From contig RPFO01000164.1 of NCBI GenBank assembly GCA_009746045.1, positions 3,791,740 through 3,855,739 on the forward strand: a stretch of DNA of 64,000 nucleotides, read 5' to 3'. Position numbers and translations under genes: made by a program. Positions 18,733 through 30,189 of the stretch are shown in pieces. The notes beneath the pieces were generated by a model. That model saw only the letters and a program-made list of their open reading frames with translations. It made no database searches and was not told where the DNA came from. This DNA is from Mesostigma viride (Eukaryota; Streptophyta; Mesostigmatophyceae; Mesostigmatales; Mesostigmataceae). Every line of letters starts with the position of its first letter. Positions within the stretch are counted from its first letter, which is position 1.

Positions 18733-21336
18733 CAGTCATTCCCGCGTTAAGTTGCGATCGCCCCCTCAAACTTGGCGCCGCAACTTAACGCGGGAACGCA
18801 ACTTAACGGTAGAATTAGGCTAGCAGCCCACCACCTCCTCCTCTGACGGACTTCTATACGGCATTCGACAGCTCTCGTCAAGCCCGATCCAGCTGCAGCG
18901 TCAAAGCCGGCCGAAGTCCATTTTCCAGGCCAGATATTTTGGACAAAGGCGGGCTGCAAAACACGCCGTGGGCAGCCACGCAGTGCCTGCGTTTTATACC
19001 ACAACTGTGTGTGTTTTAACCCTCTTCGACTCTCTTTTTGGCGGGTTGCTTAATTGCCAACCGGCTTAACGCCGGTTTGATTGTGACAAAACATGGGAAC
19101 AGTCGCGAGGGAAGCTTCATCAGTTTGCTCATCATGTCAATGGCCTGCATGTAAACACTATAATAACAGGCAGCGAGACCGACTGCCTGTGGCCTCAACG
19201 TCCTTGTCTTTGCCCTTCTGTGGTGCATTCGGCATGATGGTGGTAATTATTTCCGGCAAGATGTCTCAATTACAGACGGCCCCTGCATGGTCGTGGATTC
19301 TTATGTACCGCAGCCCGGCCGCAGGCTGCAAAACTGAATTTGCCGTAACTGGTTGCACTATTCGCGCTTTTCACCTAAGCCAGCAGGCGGGGAAATTTGC
19401 GCGCCGGTGGGACTTGCGTATTTTGCCGCCTAAAATCACGTAGCGGGTCCGGACTTGGCAAAACATGGCCTCCTGCGCGGCCAAAAATGGCCTGACACCT
19501 ACAAATTGAGTCATTACCGCGTTAAGTTGCGATGGCCTCCATGCTTAACCCCTCATTGGTCCCATTTAAAGCCGAAAAATCGGCTGCAAAATGCTAAATT
19601 TGCAAACCACCCCACACCCAACCTACCAACATCCAAGGGCTGTCCTTGGGGGTCAAGCATGTCCATGAGTTGCCCTTCGGGGTGAGCTATCACAACCTAA
19701 CATATCTGCAGGGTAGGCCATAGAAAACTACCGCCAAAGTTAGGGGGGTCGAGACGCGCGTTTTCATTTTTGGTAGATTGTGCATTTTGAATTATGTTAT
19801 AAGACCTAGGCACCTACCACTTCAGGGATGATAAACAATTAGTTGCTGAACAGTTTGAGCCATTGGGGTTATCATTTGGGTGGGTATACCAGCAGTTACA
19901 CCCAGTACAGCCCATAGGGGTACCGTTGGTAAAAAGCAACCAAGGGGGTAGGGGTGGGCATACTACCTACTAATACCTACTAATATGGCCCCCAACCATG
20001 CCATACAATACATTTCCCTTCCACAATGATGGGGAAACATAACTGCATCATCACACTGCCCTTACATGGCACCTATGTGCAGGTGCCACCTTGTCCATGC
20101 ACGTAGGTAACGTGGTACGGATACCCTACGCAAGGCATACATTATAGGAGGCAGCCACCAACAAACTAGTGACGTTGAGCCTATTTCAGCCTGCCCTAGC
20201 AAGGATAAACTAGGCCTAACCTGCTATAGCTTGCCAGGTGATGGCCAGCACACCTGGTGGCACATGCTGTCAATGGGAAGCTTTTACTCACCAGTTACGT
20301 GCTTGATGATGCCACAGAGACCAGCCAACTGCCTCACAATCATGCAATATGTGTATGGGAAATGTATAACAAACATATATGGAGGTATTCAAACCCATAC
20401 AGCATCTAAAACTTATCACCATCACACTGTGGCAGGTCAACTGACTGAGGGAAGCATCTAAGAAGGGTGTTTTAGAAAGGGGCCAGGCCAGGGTCAAGAA
20501 AGAGCATGAATAATGCAAAAAGAATGTGCCACACAAGCTAGAACGTATATATAAATGTCAAAAATCGATAGGAAAACGATGCTGAAGCTTTACCAGGCAT
20601 GGATGGCGTTACCTTGGCCCAGGCGGTGGCCGCAAAATGGCGCATTTTGGCACACCAAAGTTGTGCAGCATGGTTGCTAGATTCGGCGATTTCTTGCCAC
20701 CCTTGCACGTTTATGACTACTATGTATCATAATAAGTACAAAGAAACCAATATATCCTTTAACATACGCCGTAAAGGTATTGCTGTCAACGTTTCTATCG
20801 TCCGGCCTGATCGCAGTTTTTTCCAGCAAGAACGCTGCCGACACCTATCAAATGGCATTCCCGCGAACCAAAAATTGGCCTGTAGCATCTTTAGGACGTA
20901 TAAAATCAATTTCCTAAGTTTGGCCAGAAAATTCGAACGCAAACGTAAATGCCATGCGTGGGCGCAAGCCGCCATGGCCAGGTCGTCGTTTTCCGGAATG
21001 CACGTTTTACGTGAAAAAGTACCCTGACCCCTTGTACTTTGACCGGCCAGAACACCTCTATAACTTTGTCAGAAGTATGCGAACCCTAGTACCATGCTGT
21101 GAGGAAAATTATAAACTTTCGATCTTCTCAGCTAAACGTTTCCTAATTCTCAATAGTTTTCGCGCAATTTGGTCCCCCGCGGAGCAGCCGATGCATCGGC
21201 TGCAAGTCGATTTTTGGCGGAAAATCGGCTGCAAGACCAATGAGGGGTTAAGTTGCGGTCGCCCCCCAAACTTCGGCGCCGCAACTTAACGCGGGAACGC
21301 AACCTTAAGAAACGCAACTTAACGCGGGAATGACTG
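18733..21336. mobile_element. TA-flanked inverted-repeat element (Tc1/pogo-like ends), compound
   Basis: The ends are CAGTCATTCCCGCGTTAAGT and its complement, with TA at 18731-18732 and 21337-21338, as in Tc1/mariner/pogo elements. The words CGTTAAGTTGCG and CGCAACTTAACG recur as dyads at both ends. A third copy of the end (AGTCATTACCGCGTTAAGTT) lies inside at about 19509, so 19508-21336 may be the original 1.8-kb unit and 18733-19507 a neighbouring end plus trapped DNA. CCCCTCATTGG at 19551 and CCAATGAGGGG at 21237 extend the inner pair. No transposase is seen. The interior is homologous, in reverse orientation, to 5810-7528. Confidence 0.65.
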
Positions 21337-21524
21337 TATGTTGTTGTTGTTGTTGTTGTTGTGTCCCACGCCGCATGGGCAGCAGAGAATCTATAGTGGC
21401 CGAGGGCCGGATATATTTAGTATCGGTGGTGCTATCGGGGCACTGGGACATGGATCAAGCCAATAGTAGACGTCGGTGCTGAGGGCCGGGTGGGTGGCTC
21501 CATGTGTCTGTGTCTGTCTCCATG

Positions 21525-21955
21525 TAACTTTCAACGGTTACATCCTGATCTACCTACATTTTCCAGGTAAATAGGTGTACGTTTATTCCAAATATAACCA
21601 GTAGTTAATCCCTGCTAAACCTAGGGTATCAAGATGTCAGTGGCTAAAAGCCTAAAACGGAGCCTTACTACTGTAGACCACGGAAGCTGATCTACCTACT
21701 CGATCCCACGGAATATGCTGAACTGTAAACTGAACTGAACCAGAGTACTCGCCACTATAGATTTCCGGTGAAATGGGTGTTAGTTTATTTCCATATAACA
21801 GTTAAGGTGACCCAGGTATGCCAAAAATAGCCTGAAATGCCTAGTTGTGACTAAATTGGGTTGCCCGCATTAATAAAATAAATTGGGTTGCTCGCCACTA
21901 TAGATTTTCCGGGTAAATGGGTATTTTTATTAACCAATATAGGAATATCATTAGG
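21525..21955 (+). repeat. Diverged tandem motif in the LINE 3' region
   Basis: A motif of the form CTCGCCACTATAGATTTCCG followed by GTGAAATGGGTGTTAGTTTAT occurs at about 21755 and 21893, with a weaker copy at about 21555. Another copy lies at 34408-34440, outside the 5' end of the LINE. The order on the plus strand is opposite to the LINE. Confidence 0.45.
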
Positions 21956-22197
21956 TGAAGAGGTACCACGTATCGACCATCTGGTTACCCTCTGAGGGTA
22001 GTGTGATAGGTGAAAGGTTTAGAAAGGAGCATTGTGTGACCAGGGGAGCCAAGTGACGCGCGTAAGGTCACCGTGAGGAATGCAAGTACTAACACCCTGT
22101 TGCGTCCCAGGAGAGCATGGAAGAGCTCCAAGGGGCTGGGCTTGTCATTGTTGGGCCCGGGGTCCCACACCTTGTATTGTTCTTGCGCCAAGAGCCA

Positions 22198-24500
22198 CTA
22201 AGCGCGACGCATTGCTGAGTTCCAGAGAAAGATAAACCGCCGCCTCACCACGGCGGCTTTGGTGTATTCGTGCCGCACTTTGAAAACCGTCTCGTTCCGG
22301 ATAGTCCAGATCGCGTATAGCATATTAGTTCGGAGCCATACCCAGGCTAGTTGACTGTCGGATAGCTCCTCCCCGGGGGTCCCCGCCATACCGAATATGA
22401 TACAACGCACGGATAGCGTTAGTGTGGAATGTGGTAGCGCGGTCCATGCGGACCATACGTTAAACAACCATTGCCACACCCCGCTCACTTGGCAGTAGAG
22501 AAAGCGGTGCTCAATTGTTTCCGAAGGGAAGGTGCACAGGCATGTCGCATCGTGGTGAAACCGGCTGCTGAGGGTCGCGTTTACCCCGATGGCTCTGTGC
22601 AGTAAAAGATGTTGAATGTCGGTCGCTCTGCGGTCCACAAAGGGTGATCGACCGCCACGGTGATAAGTTTAATCCAACTATATCCAGGCCATTGAAAGCC
22701 CCATCGTGGGCGGCCAGGGTGGAGCTTATGGTTCTCGTGCAATAAAATGTCATAACCCCATTCTGCCGTGTACTCGTAAAGACATTTGCTGATCCTAGAC
22801 ATCCCCTTGGTCAGGGTCCAGCCAAATTCCAGGGGGTCCAATGGTAAAGTATCCAATCTCGTATTGCCTACGTGTAACCAAGTGATGGCCTCCGCCGGGG
22901 TCGTGGGGTCCGGCTGGAACATGAAGGACCTTGATACTAACCGTGCGGGACCATCCGGATACGGTGACATTGGTGGGCTGGAAGACAGACACATAATGTC
23001 GCCAACTGATTGAGGCAACCATTGTGGCCTGGAAGGGTGTCGGCCACTTGGACTTGAATTCCGGCCGGAGGCAACACTCCCCGGACCAGACCTTTGCATG
23101 TGGATGTGATCCCGTCTGGGTAAAAACTGATCCAATCACCCGGTTGGAGGGCCTTGCGTGGGGCCATCATCAGAGCATGCCATGTAGCTGGGATGGCCTG
23201 GATGAGGGTGTTCCAAGCGTGTAGCGATGGCATGTTTTGCACCCAAGCATTAACTTCAGTGTATGCCCGTAACCGATATCTGTCCCCCTGCCACGTGTAG
23301 AGATCGAGCACTCTCAGAACAGGGGGTGATGCGCACAGGAAGCCAGCATAAGGTTTGTGCCCATGTAACGTGCCCAAGGGCTTGCGCGCATTGTCCACGA
23401 TCAAATCATTGAAATAAAGAATCTGTCGTGCAACCTCCTCACGAGTGGTGGGAAAAACGAGGCGCCCAGGTTTGAGCTTGTGATAACCTAACCATAGGCG
23501 CGACCAGTACCAGGGGAGCCCCTTGTATGATATCAGTGTGCAGCCAAGTACTCCAGCATCAAGGTGCCATGATGTGCCATTAGCATGGGTGTAAATAGCG
23601 GAGAGAGACTCTTTTGCCAACAGGCAGCCAGCGTGCGTGTTCACTTCCATGTACACGCTGATCACTTGTTTAGCATACATCGACCACAAGCGCCATTGTA
23701 TGTTGTGTAGCCCTAGACCACCGTGCAACCATGACATAAAGGACATATCCCGGCTGATCCAACCATGTACCGTGTGAGATATCAAACCTTTCTGTTTCCA
23801 AACAAAATTGCTGCCGATGCGTTGGATAAGCTGTATGGTATGATCGTTGGGAGGGTGTGCCAGACAGTAGTATAAAACCTTGGAGAACAATAGTTGGTTG
23901 ACGATTAGTGCTTTTCCTCGTAAGCTCATCCGCTGGACGCCGCCCCACCGCCCTGCCGTGAGGAGCACTCCTGCAAGTTTGCCCACGTGGTTGGTTTCGT
24001 CATATAAGAACGCACGATGTTCAGCCAAACGTCCCTCTGGCGTGCAGCCAATGGGGCAATTGTGCAAAAGATGGTGTTCACCTGGTTTGACCCATGTCAT
24101 GGCCAGGTGAGAGGGGTTTATCCGAGATGGGTTGGGTTTGCCGATGTGCAGTCCCGTGGACTTTTGCACATTACAACGTTGTTGTGAGGCCACAGAGTAC
24201 GTGTTGATATTTTCCAAGACAGCATTCACTTCCTGTAGAGAGATGCAAACATTGGTGGTGTCATCCACATAGGCTATCTGTACAATACCTTTGGCACTGC
24301 CTGTGCACAAGCGGGAAGCCCTGCAGACGAGGGTCGTGCTGGTGGAGCCAAAACAATCCTGCGTGTGCCAGTAGGAAAAAGATGGGGGACATACAATCTC
24401 CTTGGGGGAGGGATCTTGAGCTGTGGCCAAGTGCAGATTTGTGACCGTTGATAAGGATGTACCAGGTTAGCGATTTGATCATTCCCATGTCTAATCACCA
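22198..24500 (-). pseudogene. LINE ORF2, second half (RT palm to C-terminal zinc knuckle), frameshifted
   Basis: It resumes after the element at 24506-26246 with YILINGHKSALGHSSRSLPQ and GDCMSPIFFLLA, the RT region with LPQGD..SP. A frameshift near 24300 leads to IAYVDDT near 24260-24275, the RT catalytic YxDD box with both aspartates intact. The frame is then open to about 22937, and further shifts follow near 22940 and 22750. The last segment has C.C....E...H....C (CLCTFPSETIEHRFLYC), like the zinc-binding end of plant and algal LINE RTs, and stops at 22198. Confidence 0.7.
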
Positions 24501-24505
24501 AGAAA

Positions 24506-26246
24506 ATGTCCTCATATGAGGACATTTTTAAGCATGGATACCATTTGTAATAACTCACACATTTCAACATATCCATGGGTACGGCATGGAACCATGTTCA
24601 TTTATGATATGTTCAAGAGTAGCAATGCTTAACATCCATGAAATATGCTCATTGTATAATGGTTTACGATTTATGAATGCAGGGGGGTCGCTACGCGAGT
24701 GACCAACAAGCACTCAAGTCAACAATATGCCCAGAAAGAAGGCAGGGCCAGGTCATGGCTGGTCCTGAAAATGCACCCAAGGTGCCCACAACATGTCTAC
24801 GTTACACCCTCGCTATCCTAGACCCTGCAGCCTGCCGGGGGGGGCACAAAATGTAACTGGCAGCCAGGGACCATGGTGCAGGCCAAATAGCAGGTGTAAA
24901 GCTAGCTCAAAGCTAGCTCAGTCCAAAGAATGAAATAAGAAGCAAATACTTGCCAAGGTTAGGTCCATGATCGTTATTGGAGGCTTGGCTGCCACCACGG
25001 TGCTCGACAATGATGCTGAAGCCTTCAATTATATATGAAGCAGATACTGCAAAGAGGAACAAATAGCAATACAAGCACAATGTAAGCATGACAAGCTCAA
25101 GTTTCCAAGCCAGTCTAGCTCACTTGGACATGAGGTTAAGCGTTAGAAACATATGGGCAACATCCCAGCAAGCCTTGAAAAAGTTTTCAGCAACAAGGCA
25201 GTATATGTGTTGAATCAAACTACCACATTGCAACTAAGCACAGTGACTTCTACTTGCTGCTGTTTTGACGACGCAAGGCCGTTTACCTTTTCAGTGACAC
25301 CACGGGAAAAGAAAGCATTACCCAGCAAACTTCCTTTAAGTTCCCCGGACATAGGCGTAATCACAACCACGACGTTGGGCATTGAAAAGAACCGGAATCA
25401 TAAAGTCTGCGGGAGTTATAAGCTACGATACTCTTGACACGCTTATTTAGAACGATGCGGTTGCGGATGACATCCGGAACCTTGTTCTTGACGTGCGCCC
25501 AGGCCGCCAGCTGCGCGGGACAGCTCAAGAAATATATATTAAAGGACGGTGACGCCCGGGAAGCACCCAGCCTTGCGGCAAAAGTAAAATATGGCTCGCG
25601 CTCGCCGTGGTTTTTGCCAGGCGTGACTGCGATATCACGACGAAAAAATGGAGACGCTTTGACCCATCTAACTGCCCAGGTCCCTCTGTTGCCCGGGTCG
25701 CGGGCCATTAACCCAGAAGCGTACCATAACCCATACTCGCGATATCCACAGCTACTGGGCGGAAAAAGAAATTGTAAAACCGAACTACATACTGACCTAT
25801 CATGCCATCTACGTAGCTTCCAGATTTTCTTCAACGATGCCAAAATCCGTTCATGAACAATATTTTCGACATATACAAAGCACCTGCACGTCAAAAGCAG
25901 CATCTTCGAAATGACTAGATGATGATCTAAAGTTCTGTCTTCATTCGGGGCAAAATAATGGCCTATAACGTTCAGGCAAGCCTCAGAACTGGAACGACCC
26001 CATAGCCGTCACTCGACAAAATACTCGATTACATTGCAACGTTCTTGCTGTAGTAGGTACTTTTCCTCGCCTCATATTTTCCAGGTACGGTCGGCCCCTG
26101 TCGACCCCGGGGGCTTGTCGCGCTCAGTACCTATCCCAGTTTCGCGCCAAAACCCACCAGGGATCCTCAGGACCAACTTTGGCGCCAAAACCGCCCCCCT
26201 GACCCCCCCTGTCTCAAACGAGGACTATGTCCTCAAATGAGGACAT
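24506..26246. mobile_element. Palindrome-ended 1.74-kb element inside LINE ORF2
   Basis: The left end is a perfect 20-bp palindrome ATGTCCTCATATGAGGACAT (24506-24525); the right end is ATGTCCTCAAATGAGGACAT (26227-26246). Reverse transcriptase motifs on either side belong to one LINE, which proves an insertion. The exact target duplication is unclear. A 180-codon minus-strand frame (25361-25903) and an overlapping plus-strand frame (25434-25856) show no family resemblance. The length is close to those of the TTAA elements A and B, but I see no shared core. Confidence 0.6.
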
Positions 26247-26249
26247 TTG

Positions 26250-28239
26250 GTTTTTGGACAATGATGACCGTTAGGATGCGTGGGCCAAACCCTAAGCCGA
26301 TCAATATGTGTCGGAGGTATGCCCAGCACATGCGGTCAAACGCTTTTTCAAAGTCCCAGAAGAGGATAAAGCCAGCAATGTCGTCGCGCCATGCCTTCTC
26401 TACGATGTCCATTATGAGGGTGATGCTATCGTTGATATGGAGGTTAGCACGGAAGCCGACTTGCTCCGGGCCTATAAGGCAGTCGAGAACAGAGTAGAGC
26501 CTTTGCTGAATTATCTTGCTAATGATTTTGTACGCAACCGTAAGGAGGCGTATTGGCCGGTAATTTTTCCACTGTGTTTTGTCACCCTTTTTGAACAATA
26601 AAATGAGGGCTGTTTCGGCCCATTGACCCGTAATTTGTCCATGTTGCCAGATTTCTAGCATGCATTGATAGAAATCTACGTGTAAAAGGGACCAAAAAGT
26701 TTTCCAAAACTCGATGGGAAGCCCATCCACCCCTGGGGCACTACCGGTCCGGATGTTTTGCATGGCATTAGTAGCCTCCTCCATGGAGGGGGTTTGGTCT
26801 AGTTGGTGTTGTTGCGCAAGTGTGAGGCGGCGTGGGATAGCTTGTAAAATTTGTGCTATGGCCGCGTCGGCTTCGGGGTTGGGTTCATTTTGGAACAGCG
26901 AGGTGTAGAAACGATGTCCACTTTCTAGGATGGGGGTTGTGGCCGTGTGTGTGCCTTGTTCATCCTGGATTTCTGAAATGATTGAGTTGGATTTTAGTGG
27001 TGGAATAAGTGCGAAAAAATCTTTTGTCATGCGTTCGCCTACCTGATGCCACCACAGATTTTCAGAGTCTAAAGCTAGGGCGTGTCTTTCAAAACGGAGT
27101 TTGTCGAGTTCAGTTTGTGAACTTTGAAGTCGAGCTTGTTCGTAGTGGTTTAGGTGGGGTTTCATCTGTAGCTTGTTGACTATGCGTTGGTGAATTCGGT
27201 ATGCGCGGCCTTTCTCGCGACGTACGTTTATGGAGTAGGTATGTGAATATTCTAGCATTTTGGCTAGGCCTGCCTGCATCCACGTGCAGCAGTCAGTGTA
27301 GCTATCCTTGTGAGTTCGCCAATTGCTCCAACGTTGCATGATCTCAAAATAAAACTGATCGTCTTGTAGAAGGATTTTATTGATGCGAGGGATGCCTGGG
27401 CCCCGTGGGGCCTGGGTGTGGTGGGCTAGCGTGACAATGCATGGGTAATGGTCTGAGAAGGCTGTGGAGCGTTCTACGCTGGCGTGGCAGACTAAATCGG
27501 CCCATTTGGGCGTGATATATATTTTATCCAAACGACGGGTTGTGCGAACGCCCAGACGAGTGGCCAGCCAAGTGTGCTCCTGATCCCGTGACCGAATGAC
27601 ATCCTGCAAATTCAGGTCTAGAATGTGTTGGTAAAAGGAGGCTGTACGGTGGGCAGGGTGTTCGTTTAGATCAATGTTAAAATCCCCCATAAGTACTATT
27701 TCTTGGCCGTTGGAGACGAGATCAGAAACCATTGCAAATATATGCTGGTAGAAAAGGTTTTGTTCAGCCGGCATATCTAGGGTCCGGGCGCATAGATGGT
27801 AATGAATGAGGTAGCCCTGGCTTCCCGCCCATGTTATAGATTGTCGTGTCCATCTGCCCTGCCATCTAGCCGGGGCTGTGTCTGCTTGTAATGTCCATGG
27901 CAGGCATGTCATGGTTGGGTTAGGTGGTTTGCGGTATTGTATGAGTGCAGTTCCCCCTTGGGTACCCCGAGCCCATCCCCGGCCATTGGCATAGTGTTCT
28001 AGGGGCAAGTGCTCGGACCGCCCGGACTGGAGGGCGGTACGTTCTGCATCTATCTGAATTTTGTGTTCTTGCAGTCCAAGCCAAATCTCGTGAGAGGGAC
28101 CAACATATTGATGTAGGAGGCTATCCAATTCTACTGCAAGTTCCCGGATGCGAGTCATGGTGCGGCCCTGTCCCACTGTGCGGACTCCGTATGTGTTAAG
28201 CCCCCTGACATTCCACGAGACTAGCGTTAGTTGGCTCAT
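26250..28239 (-). pseudogene. LINE ORF2, first half: AP endonuclease and RT
   Basis: The start at 28239 lies about 40 bp after the ORF1 stop. Residues 1-265 form an AP-type endonuclease: SWNVRGLN at the start, the catalytic-type Glu in GLQEHKI, GDFNIDLNEH, and SDHYP near residue 250. From about 470 the reverse transcriptase begins with SAPGVDGLPIEFWK, LLFKKGDKTQWKNYRPI, QVGFRANLHINDS and WDFEKAFDR (first catalytic Asp). The frame runs into the 24506-26246 element and stops there, so the polymerase is cut between the first and second catalytic motifs. This half is otherwise uninterrupted, which suggests a fairly young copy. Confidence 0.8.
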
Positions 28240-28439
28240 AGGATTATGTCGTGGCCGGAAGGCAGAGGTCTTACCTGGTTTCAGGGGTCGCGGTCGCGGC
28301 GCTTGCCGGTAGCCGGTGTCGCCGACGCTTCCATGTCGGAGAGGCCCAAATCGGACGGGAGGTTGTGGTGCGGGGTGGTGGCGGCCAGCGCATCGGAGTT
28401 GTCCTGTGTCGGTTCTGCGTCGGCCTCCACTCTGGGCTC

Positions 28440-28680
28440 CAACACAGCTAAAAAGGGGGGAAAAAGGGGGGAAAAACGTGAAAAAGGGGTGAATTTTTAG
28501 CCCCTTGGATAAAAAGGGGTGAAAATTTCTCCTTGGGGGGTGAATTTTTCACCCCTTTTTCCACCATGGGGTGAAATTTTTAGCCCCCCGGATAAAAAGA
28601 GGTGAAAATTTCTCCTTGGGGGGGTGAAATTTTCACCCCTTATTCCACCGTGGGGATAAATTTTTTTCCCACAATTTACC
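28440..28680. repeat. Left subterminal repeat cluster of the CACTA-like element
   Basis: About ten copies of GGGGTGAA-type words and their complements TTCACCCC lie here, some forming hairpins around GTGAAAATTTCTCCTTGGGG. They are likely transposase-binding sites. The matching cluster is at 33635-33900. Confidence 0.65.
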
Positions 28681-30189
28681 CCCATGTCATCCAGCTGGAA
28701 GCATTAACATCTTGCGTTCGTTGCCTTCGGGATACTAGACAGTGTCGTTCGAGTCCGTTTTTCTTTCCGTACGTTGCACCGTTTACTACGAGGCACAAAA
28801 AGTACGGTTCGAAGCACACCGCGCCGATTTCAAAATTTGGGAAGGGGTTGTTACCTCCAAAGAAAGACGTTAGAAGACCAGGGGCAGGGATGGCGGTCGG
28901 CGGACACGGAACTGACGAAAGCCATGAATGGCGACGGGCGGAAACATTATCGCCGCTGGCCAGTACGCCAGCGCTTGTGACAGTGCTGGCTCGGGACAAG
29001 ATAGGGTTGACATGGCAGAATTCGTCTGGCAGGAATGGTGGACTGTTAAGGTCGGGAAAAGAAGGATTGCCGGTGCCAGCGGAAAACTCTCAGCGAAGTT
29101 CAGAGAGTTTCCACATAGAGTTTAGATGTAGGTCCGTAACCGAGTGTGCCTGGAGAAATTCGATGTTCTTCGGGTTGTTTTTTCAATGCGGCCTGGCAGT
29201 TTGTCAAGAATTGCTCAAATGAGCTAATGATGGTGATTCCCACAACGTACACAGTGCCTCTTGTTAGGTAGCTAGGACGTCAGCCGCGGTTGTGTTTCCA
29301 CGACAGCACCGACGAGGAGCCAATCCTGGAGGCTTCTCCTGAATCCGGCAGTATGCAGGGGTAGCAATTCAAGAGAACGCGAGCGGTAAATGGAGCGATG
29401 AGCTGCAGTGCAGACCGCATGGCAGCAGGGGTGGCAGCGAGAACCGCACTAGAAGCGGTTTTAGTAGCGACGACATGTGAGTGACATTGGTAACGGAGAA
29501 TAAGCAGAGCGAGATTCTGGAGCTATCCAAAACCTACAAGGCCGTCATGGACAGGCTGTGATCGAAGAGGAATGGAGCTGGGAAAATGAGCAACGGCGTA
29601 GCTGAGCAAGGATACTTATGAGAATGGCTTGGCAGGTTGCATTGGAAGGCCCATAGACCGCAAAAGCGGCATTCTGAGCAAAAGCTGGTTTCTTAGTATA
29701 GCATGAACTCTGAATTCTTGATTTCTTTTCCTCTTACATGCGTGGTCAATGTCATGAAGATGACCATCATGAAGTACCGTCCTGGGGCATTTTCGTGCGT
29801 ACGTACCCGTTTGTTGTCAAAGCACGTCCATGCAGACCTGAATCCCATGCAGGCCCCAAGCGTCAATTGCGGCTATCTTTGCAAAGGAAAAGCATCTAGA
29901 CGTTTTCTGATGAAGCCAGTAAGGTCAAATGTTTCATGGTGCTTGCTCATAAGCCACATAGTTGATTAGATACTAACTTGGTTGGTCCATGCGTGAGTAT
30001 GTGCGTGTTGTCATCAGTTTGCTACCTACTTTTTAATTACCTTACCTACTTACTAGCTTTGTTATTGAAGTTATTTCCTTAATTTTGCACTGTACTTCAT
30101 TCCTCACATCACCACTATTCTTTCTCCCCTTTTCAATCGCAACAGGAGGGACGGAGTGTTATCTTCTCCGCGGCCATGAGGTTGTCCCT

